Source: Serpentinimonas sp. (GTDB lineage: Bacteria; Pseudomonadota; Gammaproteobacteria; Burkholderiales; Burkholderiaceae_C). From it: a stretch of DNA of 12,495 bases. The stretch is taken from NCBI GenBank assembly GCA_025458665.1, contig JALOSG010000071.1:1-12495 (forward strand), given 5' to 3'. Every line of letters begins with the position of its first letter. Positions within the stretch are counted from its first letter, which is position 1. The translations under genes and the position numbers were made by a program. Of the stretch, positions 6,031 through 12,495 are shown in pieces. The notes beneath the pieces are model-generated. The model made no database searches. It was given only the letters and a program-made list of their open reading frames with translations, and was not told the DNA's origin.

Positions 6031-7164
6031 TCAATTGTAGTGGGCGCCCGGTGCCCCCGACCCCTTGGCCGGACGCAAAGCCAGGCGTATGCCTACCACC
6101 AGGGCCGCGTACGGCCACAGCCAGCTGAGCCATTGTGTGAGCCCATGGAAGTGGATGAAGCGGCCCTGTTCCCACACCTGCAGCGACTGGGCGAAGTAGG
6201 GAATTTCGGGCGCCCGGTTGAGCAGCCCGAGAGCGTAGGTGAGGGAGAGCAGCATGAGCACGGCGCACAGGCGGTGCGGCAGACCCAGACTCAGGATACC
6301 CAGACCGCCCGCCAGCATCAGACCCATGGAGACAGCCGGAGAAAAGGCTGCCCAGGTATGGACTGGCCCATAGGTGAGTGCAGCCGACAGCGCGCCCACG
6401 CCGACGACCAGTCCCAGCCACAAGGCGAGGAACACTACCCGCTGCCACACCCGGCGCAGCAATGCGTGGCCCGTCAGGATGGTGGCCCAGACACTCAGAC
6501 CCACCACCAGCATTTCGGTCAGGGCGCCCAGAGGTACCGAATCGCCAGACTGCGGCAACCACGGGAGAAACGGGGTGTCGGCGAGCAGGCTGCGCAGCCA
6601 GGCTTCGGCGGGCGGCCAAGCCTGCCCCACGCCGAACGGCACCGGAGCCGGGTAGACGGCAGCAAAGGGCCACAGCAGCAGCAAAACCACCCCACCGCGG
6701 GTCTGTCCCACCAGCCATTGGGTGCGCCAGGCCGTGAAACGGTCGCGCCACCCCAGCGCCACCAGCAAGGCCCCGAGGGTGGCACCAGCCAGGGCGCCGC
6801 TGGTGTTGAGGACCAGATCCATCTGGGAGGTGACGCGGCTGGGCAGGTAGGCCTGCGCCAGTTCCATGGAGAGCGACAACCCCGCCGCGAGCAGCACAGC
6901 GCAGCACCAGGCGATCGATAGGCGCAGATGGCGCGACAAAGCCAGCACCAGCAACAAGCCCAGGGGCAGGTAGCCGATGAAGTTCACCCAAGCATCAAAA
7001 CCCGTCCAGTACTGCGGCCAGGGCGCCCAGAGAAACGCCCACGGGTTGTACCCCTGCGAACGCCAGCCCGAGAAAGGGTAGAGGCTGGCATAGACCACCA
7101 GACCCACCAGCAGCAAGGACAGTGGCCACGCCAGCGGCAGATGCCCGGGGCGACTCTGGCTCAT
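6031..7164 (-). CDS. VanZ-like family integral membrane protein
   Basis: A 377-residue multi-spanning inner-membrane protein. The first third carries the VanZ-like signature: N61-F-I-G-Y-L-P67-L-G69, then S99-M-E101-LAQ104 with LPSR at 107-110, D116 and N120, in the order and spacing of that domain. The remainder holds several further hydrophobic helices, about nine segments in total by eye. VanZ itself gives low-level teicoplanin resistance by an unclear mechanism; chromosomal VanZ-like proteins mostly have no known function, so resistance should not be inferred. Spacing is 24 bases from the HemJ-like gene and 4 bases to the ferredoxin gene, which supports an operon. No clear ribosome binding site precedes the ATG at 7164. 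Confidence 0.85.
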   Translation of the reverse strand: MSQSRPGHLPLAWPLSLLLVGLVVYASLYPFSGWRSQGYNPWAFLWAPWPQYWTGFDAWVNFIGYLPLGLLLVLALSRHLRLSIAWCCAVLLAAGLSLSMELAQAYLPSRVTSQMDLVLNTSGALAGATLGALLVALGWRDRFTAWRTQWLVGQTRGGVVLLLLWPFAAVYPAPVPFGVGQAWPPAEAWLRSLLADTPFLPWLPQSGDSVPLGALTEMLVVGLSVWATILTGHALLRRVWQRVVFLALWLGLVVGVGALSAALTYGPVHTWAAFSPAVSMGLMLAGGLGILSLGLPHRLCAVLMLLSLTYALGLLNRAPEIPYFAQSLQVWEQGRFIHFHGLTQWLSWLWPYAALVVGIRLALRPAKGSGAPGAHYN

Positions 7165-7188
7165 GGCTGGTCTGTCATGGCAAGGCCC

Positions 7189-7611
7189 TCAGAAAGGCTT
7201 GACCACCACCAGGAGCACGGCCGCGGTCATCATCAGTACGGGGGCTTCGTTGAACCAGCGGAACCACACGTGGCTGCGGTGCGACTCGTTGCGTTCGAGC
7301 TGGCGCAGGATGCGGCCGCACCAATGGTGGTAGCCCAGCAACAGCACCACCACCGCCAGCTTGGCGTGCATCCAGCCGGAGCCGCTGCCAATGCCGTAAC
7401 CCATCCACAGCCACAGCCCCAGCCCCAGGGCCGGGACCGCCAGCAGGGTCATGAAGCGCATGAGCTTGCGGGCCATCAGCAGGAGGCGCTGACGCTCGGC
7501 CACGCTGCCCGGCTCCACCATGGCCAGATTGACGAAGATGCGCGGTAGATAGAACAGGCCGGCAAACCAGCTGGCCACGAAAATGATGTGAAACGATTTG
7601 ATCCAGAGCAT
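7189..7611 (-). CDS. hemJ: HemJ/CopD-family membrane protein, probable protoporphyrinogen oxidase
   Basis: HemJ-family proteins oxidise protoporphyrinogen IX to protoporphyrin IX at the inner membrane, the penultimate step of haem synthesis. From the chosen ATG the protein is 140 residues, the usual HemJ length, and begins MLWIKSFHIIFVASWFAG, a near-signature opening with His8. Four hydrophobic segments, a GWMHAKL motif, the GYHHWCGR motif, FNEAP and the terminal VVVKPF also fit HemJ. An in-frame ATG ten codons upstream (7641) would add MIGAFATLSH, which is not family-like. It heads the minus-strand operon. An alternative annotation is 'CopD family protein', since the families overlap; enzymatic identity is inferred. 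Confidence 0.8.
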   Translation of the reverse strand: MLWIKSFHIIFVASWFAGLFYLPRIFVNLAMVEPGSVAERQRLLLMARKLMRFMTLLAVPALGLGLWLWMGYGIGSGSGWMHAKLAVVVLLLGYHHWCGRILRQLERNESHRSHVWFRWFNEAPVLMMTAAVLLVVVKPF

Positions 7612-7666
7612 GTGGCTCAGTGTAGCGAATGCTCCTATCATCGGAGGCCAGTTTTAGGGGGGACAC
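7612..7666. promoter_or_regulatory. Divergent promoter region between hemJ-like and lactonase genes
   Basis: These 55 bases must contain, or overlap, the starts of two divergent transcripts. On the plus strand TATCAT (7636-7641) is a possible -10 with no good -35, and AGGGGGGA lies 4 bases before the lactonase ATG. On the minus strand TACACT (7624-7619) is a possible -10; if used, the transcript would begin at or next to the hemJ-like ATG at 7611. Both boxes are weak by themselves. Confidence 0.3.
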
Positions 7667-8626
7667 ATGGACGACGCCTTCATTGCCACCAACTCCAGCT
7701 GGACCGTTGCCGCCGAGGTTCCCTGTGCACTGGGCGAATCACCGTTCTGGCACCCTCTGGAGGAACGGCTTTACTGGGTGGATATCCTCTTGCAGCGTAT
7801 CTGGAGGCTCAACCTGGTCAGTGGGGTGGCGGAGCACTGGGAACTGCCTTCGCAGCCCTGCAGCATCGCGCCCACCCGCTCCGGGGGTCTTTTGCTGGCG
7901 CTGCGCGACGGCATCTACCTCTCTGCCCAGTGGCGCGATACGCCGCAGTTGCTGGTGAGCGCGCCCTACGACCTGGCGCACATGCGTTTCAACGACGGCA
8001 AGTGCGACCCTTGGGGCCGCTTCTGGGTAGGCACCTACGCCGAGTCGGAGGACCTCACCGGAGCGGGCTTGTACTGCTTGCCACGGCGTACACGGCAGGC
8101 GCCGGAGTTGCTGGCGGTGCATCAGGGCGCGGCCGTTTACAACGGACTGGGCTGGTCGCGAGACGGCAAGTGGCTGTATTGGGCCGATACGCGCCAGCAC
8201 CAGGTGATGGAACAGGGCCTGCAGAACCCAGGCCACTTCCCCCCCCAGACGGGCCCGGCCCTGCCGCTGGCCCGCTTCGAGCCCAAGCCGGAGGGCTGGA
8301 CCTTTGAACAGGCCGCTGGTGGCGGCTACGGCGGACGGCCCGACGGCGCAGCAGTGGATGCCGCTGGCCGTTACTGGATTGCCATGTACGAAGGCGCCCG
8401 CGTGGTGTGCCTGAGCCCTCAGGGCCAGATACTGGCCGAGCTGGCCACGCCCGCGCAGTGCCCCACCATGGTCTGTTTCGGGGGCAAAGACCTCCGTACC
8501 CTGTATCTCACCACCGCGCGGGTTGGGCGCAGCCCCACGGAACTGCAGGGTTACCCCCACAGCGGCATGGTGTTCGCCCTCAAAATGAACGTCCCTGGCG
8601 CACCGGTGGGTGTATACGAAGACTAG
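7667..8626 (+). CDS. SMP-30/gluconolactonase/LRE-family lactonase
   Basis: A 319-residue six-bladed beta-propeller hydrolase of the SMP-30/gluconolactonase family, which opens sugar lactones using one divalent metal ion. The expected metal and active-site positions are visible: Glu24 in LGESPFW, Asn109 in RFNDGKCDPWG, Asn159 in YNGLGWS and Asp226 in RPDGAAVDA. There is no signal peptide, so it is probably cytoplasmic. A strong AGGGGGGA ribosome binding site precedes the ATG. The substrate cannot be deduced; gluconolactone-type and other aldonolactones are typical for the family. It lies 78 bases ahead of glcE on the same strand and may share the transcript, although a direct link between lactone opening and glycolate oxidation is not evident. 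Confidence 0.9.
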   Translation: MDDAFIATNSSWTVAAEVPCALGESPFWHPLEERLYWVDILLQRIWRLNLVSGVAEHWELPSQPCSIAPTRSGGLLLALRDGIYLSAQWRDTPQLLVSAPYDLAHMRFNDGKCDPWGRFWVGTYAESEDLTGAGLYCLPRRTRQAPELLAVHQGAAVYNGLGWSRDGKWLYWADTRQHQVMEQGLQNPGHFPPQTGPALPLARFEPKPEGWTFEQAAGGGYGGRPDGAAVDAAGRYWIAMYEGARVVCLSPQGQILAELATPAQCPTMVCFGGKDLRTLYLTTARVGRSPTELQGYPHSGMVFALKMNVPGAPVGVYED

Positions 8627-8704
8627 CCAGCAGCCAAGTCGCTGCATGGTGCCGCGTAAATTTTTTCACGGCCTCAGGGGCGCTGCTGCCCTACCATACC
8701 GCCC

Positions 8705-9949
8705 ATGATGGATTCCACCTCATCGTCCACTGTGGGCACACCCTCACCCTCCCCGGCGTTACAGGTACTGCAGCATCCGGTGCTGCGCGGCTGGGCCGAG
8801 CAGATCCGCAGTGCGGCCGAACGCGGGCAGCCTTTGCAGGTGCGCGGTGGCGGCAGCAAACACTTCCTTGTAGACACCGCGCCCGGCGAATTGCTGGACA
8901 CCCGCGCATACAGCGGCATAGTGAGCCACGAGCCCACCGAACTGGTGGTGACGGCACGCGCTGGCACGCCACTGACCGAACTGGAGCAAGTGTTGGCGGC
9001 CAGCGGCCAGTACCTCCCTTTCGAGCCGCCACACTTCGCTGCCCCGGGGATGGGTTCGGTGTCCACCGTGGGTGGCATGGTGGCTGCCGGCCTGAGTGGC
9101 CCGGCACGCGCCAACGTCGGTGCGGTGCGCGACTTTGTGCTGGGGGCCGAATTGCTCAACGGCCGCGGCGAACACCTGGTGTTTGGCGGCCAGGTCATGA
9201 AGAACGTGGCCGGCTACGACGTGAGCCGCCTGCTGGCCGGCAGCATGGGCACCCTGTGTGTGCTCACCGAAGTGAGCCTGAAAGTGCTGCCCGTGGCGCC
9301 CGCCGAGGCCACTCTGCGCTTCACGCTGGGCCAGGCCGAAGCGCTGCAACAGATGGCCCGCTGGCGCGCCCTGCCGCTGCCCTTGAACGCCAGCTGCTGG
9401 GTGCAGGACAGCACGGCGCCGGGCGCCCCCAAGCACCTGTATGTGCGCCTGCGCGGCGCGGTGGCCGCCGTGCAGTCGGCCAGCCAGCGGATGCTGCAGG
9501 ATGCCCCCGGAGAGCTGCTGGATACCGCCGCCACCGCCGCCGACTGGACGGCCTGCCGCGAACAGACCCTGCCCTTTTTCGATGCCAGCCAGCGCCCCGG
9601 CCTGGCCTTGTGGCGCCTGTCGGTGGCCCCCAACACCCCCGCGCTGGACGACGTGGCTGGCCATGCCATGGGTATTCCCGGCGGCGCGCTGGGTGCCACA
9701 CTGGTGGAGTGGCACGGTGGTTTGCGCTGGCTCTGGGCGCCCGTGGGCGCGGGCGATGCGCTGCGCGCCTGGGCCCGCCGCGCGGGCGGCCATGCCACGC
9801 TGTTCCGCTGCCCCGAAGGTGTGGCGGTGCCCGCTGCCCAGCGCTACACCCCGCCCGAACCCACCGTGCTGGCCATCCAGCAACGGCTGAAACAGCAGTT
9901 CGACCCCGCAGGCATTCTGAACCCGGGCCGCTGGGGCTTCGGACTCTGA
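8705..9949 (+). CDS. glcE: Glycolate oxidase subunit GlcE (FAD-binding)
   Basis: GlcE is the second flavin-binding subunit of the three-part glycolate oxidase GlcDEF, which oxidises glycolate to glyoxylate and passes electrons to the respiratory chain. The protein (414 residues, somewhat longer than the ~350 of E. coli) has a PCMH-type FAD domain: RGGGSK at 47-52, GGMVAAGLSGP at 123-133 and MKNVAGYD at 165-172, then SMGTLCVLTEVSLKVLP. It ends in LNPGRWGFGL, typical of GlcE. Two adjacent ATGs (8705 and 8708) could serve as start and neither has a recognisable ribosome binding site. It is followed after 12 bases by glcF. GlcD, normally next to it, is not in this window. Confidence 0.93.
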   Translation: MMDSTSSSTVGTPSPSPALQVLQHPVLRGWAEQIRSAAERGQPLQVRGGGSKHFLVDTAPGELLDTRAYSGIVSHEPTELVVTARAGTPLTELEQVLAASGQYLPFEPPHFAAPGMGSVSTVGGMVAAGLSGPARANVGAVRDFVLGAELLNGRGEHLVFGGQVMKNVAGYDVSRLLAGSMGTLCVLTEVSLKVLPVAPAEATLRFTLGQAEALQQMARWRALPLPLNASCWVQDSTAPGAPKHLYVRLRGAVAAVQSASQRMLQDAPGELLDTAATAADWTACREQTLPFFDASQRPGLALWRLSVAPNTPALDDVAGHAMGIPGGALGATLVEWHGGLRWLWAPVGAGDALRAWARRAGGHATLFRCPEGVAVPAAQRYTPPEPTVLAIQQRLKQQFDPAGILNPGRWGFGL

Positions 9950-9961
9950 GCACACCCCACC

Positions 9962-11224
9962 ATGCAAACGCAACTCGCCCCCGAATTCCAGCAATCGCCC
10001 GACGGCCTGGCCGCCGAAGCCATTCTGCGCAAGTGCGTGCACTGTGGCTTCTGCACCGCCACCTGCCCCACCTATCAGCTGCTCGGCGACGAGCTGGACG
10101 GCCCGCGCGGCCGCATCTACCTCATCAAGCAGGTGCTGGAAGGCGCCGAGCCCACGCGCAAGACCCAGCAGCACCTGGACCGCTGCCTGACCTGCCGCAA
10201 CTGCGAAACCACCTGCCCCAGCGGGGTGGATTACGGCCACCTCATCGACATTGGCCGCAAGGTGGTGGACGCCAAGGTGGAGCGCCCGCCGCAGGAACGC
10301 GCGCTGCGCTGGATGCTGAAGGAAGGGCTGCCCTCACCCCTGTTTGCGCCCGCCATGAAGCTGGGCCAGATGGTGCGGGGCGCACTGCCGGCCAAGCTGC
10401 AGGCCAAGGTGCCGCCGCGCCAGGATGCCGGCGCCTGGCCCACACGCCAGCATGCCCGAAAGGTACTCATGCTGGAAGGCTGCGTGCAGCCGGCCATGAT
10501 GCCCAACATCAATTCGGCCACGGCACGCGTGCTGGACGCCGCGGGCATTTCCGTGGTGCTGGCGCCCAAGCAGGGCTGCTGCGGCGCGGTGAAGTTCCAC
10601 CTGAACGACCAGGTGGGCGGGCTGGACCAGATGCGCGCCAACGTGGACGCCTGGTGGCCCTGGATAGAGTCTGGCGTAGAAGCCATTGTGATGAACGCCT
10701 CGGGCTGCGGGGTGACCGTGAAGGAGTACGGCCACCTGCTGCGCAACGACCCGGCCTACGCGGCCAAAGCCGAGCGCGTATCGGCCCTGGCGCGCGACCT
10801 GAGCGAACTGCTGCCCGACATGGTGGCACCGCTGCAGGCCAAGCTGAAGCTGGGCGGGGCAGCCCGTGTAGCCTTGGGCAAGCTGGCCTTCCACCCGCCC
10901 TGCACCCTGCAGCACGGCATGAAACTGCGTGGCGGGGTAGAGCAGCACTTGAACGCACTGGGCTTCGAGGTGACGGTAGCCCGCAACGAGTCGCACCTGT
11001 GCTGCGGCTCGGCGGGCACGTATTCGGTGCTCAACCCCGGCCTGTCCACGCAGCTGCGCGACCGCAAGCTCGGCCACCTGAATGCGCTGCAGGCCGACAC
11101 CATTGTGTCCGCCAACATAGGCTGCATCACGCACCTGCAAAGCGGCACCGATGCGCCGGTGCGCCACTGGGTGGAAGTGCTGGATGAAGCCCTGAGCCGC
11201 GTGCTGGAGAGCACGCCCGCCTGA
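9962..11224 (+). CDS. glcF: Glycolate oxidase iron-sulfur subunit GlcF
   Basis: GlcF carries the iron-sulfur clusters of glycolate oxidase and links the flavin subunits to the membrane electron chain. The 420-residue protein has two ferredoxin-type 4Fe-4S motifs, C25-x2-C28-x2-C31-x3-C35-P and C75-x2-C78-x2-C81-x3-C85-P. Two cysteine-rich CCG domains follow: C174 with C206-C207-G208, and C314 with C347-C348-G349. Length and motif order match GlcF; related proteins (LutA/GlpC type) share parts, but the GlcE neighbour settles it. No clear ribosome binding site is seen in the 12 bases after glcE, suggesting coupled translation. Its TGA overlaps the lrgA ATG by one base. Confidence 0.95.
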   Translation: MQTQLAPEFQQSPDGLAAEAILRKCVHCGFCTATCPTYQLLGDELDGPRGRIYLIKQVLEGAEPTRKTQQHLDRCLTCRNCETTCPSGVDYGHLIDIGRKVVDAKVERPPQERALRWMLKEGLPSPLFAPAMKLGQMVRGALPAKLQAKVPPRQDAGAWPTRQHARKVLMLEGCVQPAMMPNINSATARVLDAAGISVVLAPKQGCCGAVKFHLNDQVGGLDQMRANVDAWWPWIESGVEAIVMNASGCGVTVKEYGHLLRNDPAYAAKAERVSALARDLSELLPDMVAPLQAKLKLGGAARVALGKLAFHPPCTLQHGMKLRGGVEQHLNALGFEVTVARNESHLCCGSAGTYSVLNPGLSTQLRDRKLGHLNALQADTIVSANIGCITHLQSGTDAPVRHWVEVLDEALSRVLESTPA

Positions 11225-11616
11225 TGCTCAACGCCCTGACGCTGCTCCTGTTGCTGCAGCTGCTGGGCGAAGCGCTGGTGGTGAGCCTGGGGCTGCCGGT
11301 GCCTGGGCCTGTGCTGGGCATGGCGCTGATGCTGGCCCTGCTGGGCCTGCGCCCCAAGCTGCTGGACCTGCTCAAGCCCACCACCACCGGCTTGCTGCAG
11401 CACCTCTCCCTCATGTTCGTGCCGGCGGGCGTGGGCGTCATGGTGCACCTGCAAAGGCTGGGTGATGAAGCCCTGGCCATAGGCGTGGCGCTGGTGGTGA
11501 GCACGCTGGTGGGCATGGCCAGCGCGGCCTGGGCCATGCTCTGGCTGATGCGTTTTGCGGCACCAGAACCGCAGCCCGCTGCGCCCAAAGACACCGATGG
11601 GGGGCCGCCCCCATGA
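11224..11616 (+). CDS. lrgA: LrgA/CidA-family membrane protein
   Basis: A small inner-membrane protein of the LrgA/CidA (holin-like) family, 130 residues with about four hydrophobic segments. The family motif VPGPVLGMALM lies at about 26-36, followed by LLQHLSLMFVPAGVGVM. The C-terminus is a short proline-rich tail (PEPQPAAPKDTDGGPPP). LrgA normally works with LrgB. The pair was first linked to murein hydrolase control, but the plant homologue PLGG1 (LrgA and LrgB fused) carries glycolate and glycerate, and Bacillus PftAB carries pyruvate. Its ATG overlaps the glcF stop by one base, which strongly suggests coexpression with glycolate oxidase. A carrier role is inferred from that context. It overlaps lrgB by four bases (ATGA). 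Confidence 0.88.
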   Translation: MLNALTLLLLLQLLGEALVVSLGLPVPGPVLGMALMLALLGLRPKLLDLLKPTTTGLLQHLSLMFVPAGVGVMVHLQRLGDEALAIGVALVVSTLVGMASAAWAMLWLMRFAAPEPQPAAPKDTDGGPPP

Positions 11617-12263
11617 GCAATCCTGCGCCGCCCGCCTCGCTGGCCGACATCTGGGTCTACCTCTCGGCCACCCCGCTGCTGGGCCTTACCGTGACGCTGG
11701 TGGTCTAGGCCACCCAGACGCCGTATGCGGTGTACTTTGAAGGCGCGCAGTTCGTGCACTTTCTGCTGGGCCCGGCCACGGTGGCGCTGGCGGTGCCGCT
11801 GTTCGAGCAACTGGCGCGGCTGAAGCGGCTGTGGTTGCCATTGCTGGGTGCACTGGTGGTGGGTACGCTGGCCGCCACACTCAGTGCCGTGGGGTTGGCC
11901 AGCCTGCTGGGCGCCAGCCGCGCCACGCTGGCCTCACTGGCACCCAAGTCCGTCACCACACCGGTGGCCATGGGTATTGCCGAGCAGTTGGGCGGCTTGC
12001 CCTCGCTCACCGCCGTGCTGGTGGTGTCCACCGGCATTGTGGGCGCGGCCACCGGGCGCTTCCTGTTCGATGCCATGCGCATCCGGGACCCCAGCGTGCG
12101 CGGCTTTGCGCTGGGTACCGCCGCACACGGCATAGGTACGGCGCGCGCCTTTCAGGTGAGCGAGGAGATGGGCGCTTTCGCTGGCCTGGCCATGGGCCTG
12201 GCCGCACTGTTCAGCGCTCTGGTATTACCCTGGGTGATAGGGCCGCTGTTGCGCTGGTTGTAA
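11613..12263 (+). pseudogene. lrgB: LrgB-family membrane protein, disrupted by in-frame TAG and internal deletion
   Basis: The frame starts at ATG 11613, overlapping the lrgA stop as ATGA, and reads MSNPAPPASLADIWVYLSAT through LTVTLVV, then meets TAG at 11706-11708 (codon 32). The same frame continues with ATQTPYAVYFEGAQ, FLLGPATVALAVPLFEQ, PKSVTTPVAMGI, DAMRIRDP and GTAAHGIGTARAF, all typical LrgB, to TAA at 12261-12263. Without the TAG it would encode about 215 residues, against roughly 230-240 for the family. Compared with E. coli YohK from memory, about 25-30 residues around the first two membrane segments, including the usual NP motif, are missing exactly at the TAG. The simplest reading is a deletion of a multiple of three bases that joined TA of one codon to G of another. 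A GTG at 11730 could restart a 177-residue remnant lacking the N-terminal helix. A sequencing or assembly error is the alternative. Confidence 0.85.
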
Positions 12264-12269
12264 GTGGAT

Positions 12270-12287
12270 AGGGCACAAAGGCGCCCT
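12270..12287 (+). terminator. Weak hairpin after lrgB
   Basis: AGGGC (12270-12274) pairs with GCCCT (12283-12287) around an 8-base loop, followed only by GGATTTATG, so the T-tract is poor. The same AGGGC/GCCCT pair recurs at 12305-12315 as an almost perfect palindrome with a one-base centre, so the arms can pair in alternative ways. It may separate lrgB from alr, but this is weakly supported. No convincing alr promoter was found in the 76-base gap. Confidence 0.2.
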
Positions 12288-12339
12288 GGATTTATGCCAC
12301 AGTGAGGGCTGCCCTGTTAGCCTTGTTGCCCCACCGACC

Positions 12340-12495
12340 ATGCCCCGCCCCATTCTTGCCACCGTCCACCTTTCTGGCTTGCGCCACAACCTGGCGCGTG
12401 CCCGCTCTGCCGCCCCCGATGCCCGCGTCTGGGCGGTGGTGAAGGCCAATGCCTACGGCCACGGCATTGAGCGCACCTTCCCCGCGCTGCGCGCG
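12340..12495 (+). CDS. alr: Alanine racemase, N-terminal fragment cut by window edge
   Basis: The first 52 residues of a PLP-dependent alanine racemase, which interconverts L- and D-alanine for peptidoglycan synthesis in the cytoplasm. The start MPRPILATVHLSGLRHNL and especially A32-V-V-K35-A-N-A-Y-G-H-G42 are diagnostic; Lys35 is the PLP-binding lysine. The opening PRP is also common in DadX-type racemases, so alr versus dadX is open. No obvious ribosome binding site is seen before the ATG at 12340. The gene follows the disrupted lrgB by 76 bases and continues beyond the window. Confidence 0.9.
   Translation, partial: MPRPILATVHLSGLRHNLARARSAAPDARVWAVVKANAYGHGIERTFPALRA

Noticed and set aside
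6031..7164. Glycopeptide resistance determinant (VanZ)
   Set aside because: Only the VanZ-like domain is shared; there is no vanHAX or vanRS, and chromosomal VanZ-like proteins of Gram-negative bacteria are not shown to give resistance.
8407..11187. 926-codon open frame on the plus strand overlapping the lactonase, glcE and glcF
   Set aside because: Arg/Ala/Gly/Pro-rich with no domain, out of frame with three well-supported genes; a GC-bias shadow.
11706..11708. Recoding of TAG (pyrrolysine or stop read-through) in lrgB
   Set aside because: Pyrrolysine is not expected in this kind of organism, and the stop coincides with a missing family segment, which points to a deletion scar.
11730..12263. 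A separate, intact 177-residue LrgB-like gene starting at GTG 11730
   Set aside because: The start falls inside the conserved YFEGA region with no ribosome binding site, and the upstream frame from ATG 11613 matches the missing N-terminus; one disrupted gene is the better reading.
1..12495. CRISPR array, insertion sequence, prophage, tRNA or rRNA
   Set aside because: I looked for spaced direct repeats, transposase or integrase motifs, terminal inverted repeats and tRNA-like cloverleaf ends and saw none.

Overview
The window is a GC-rich, tightly packed stretch of chromosome from a betaproteobacterium, most likely a member of the Burkholderiales close to Comamonadaceae. I base this on overall protein style (EF-G, S12, S7, a HemJ/CopD protein, a VanZ-like protein and a thioredoxin-fold 2Fe-2S ferredoxin in one neighbourhood), not on a database search. 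There are no rRNA or tRNA genes, CRISPR arrays, insertion sequences or phage genes.

Left part (1-3609, all minus strand): the str ribosomal operon, read right to left as rpsL (S12), rpsG (S7), fusA (EF-G) and the first codons of tuf (EF-Tu, cut by the window edge). A good extended -10 promoter lies about 90 bases before rpsL. The spacers between the genes are 195, 122 and 132 bases, long for such an operon, and each holds strong RNA secondary structure. The fusA-tuf spacer has a 13-bp stem with one bulge, an inner stem, and an 8-base loop exactly complementary to sequence just before the tuf ribosome binding site (a possible pseudoknot).

Middle part (3644-7611, minus strand): a probable five-gene operon, read right to left as a HemJ/CopD-family membrane protein, a VanZ-like membrane protein, a 2Fe-2S ferredoxin, an alpha/beta hydrolase and a D-alanyl-D-alanine carboxypeptidase. 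It ends in a short terminator before the rpsL promoter. Most gaps are very small. The hydrolase probably starts upstream of its first conventional start codon, possibly at a CTG.

Right part (7667-12495, plus strand): an SMP-30/gluconolactonase-type lactonase, then glcE and glcF (FAD and iron-sulfur subunits of glycolate oxidase), then lrgA and lrgB overlapping by a few bases, then the start of alr (alanine racemase). The catalytic subunit GlcD is not encoded here. LrgA and LrgB are homologous to the two halves of the plant chloroplast glycolate/glycerate carrier PLGG1, so their coupling to glcEF suggests a glycolate uptake and oxidation unit. However, lrgB is broken: it has an in-frame TAG at codon 32, exactly where about 25-30 residues expected in this family are missing, as if a deletion of a multiple of three bases had fused parts of two codons into a stop.
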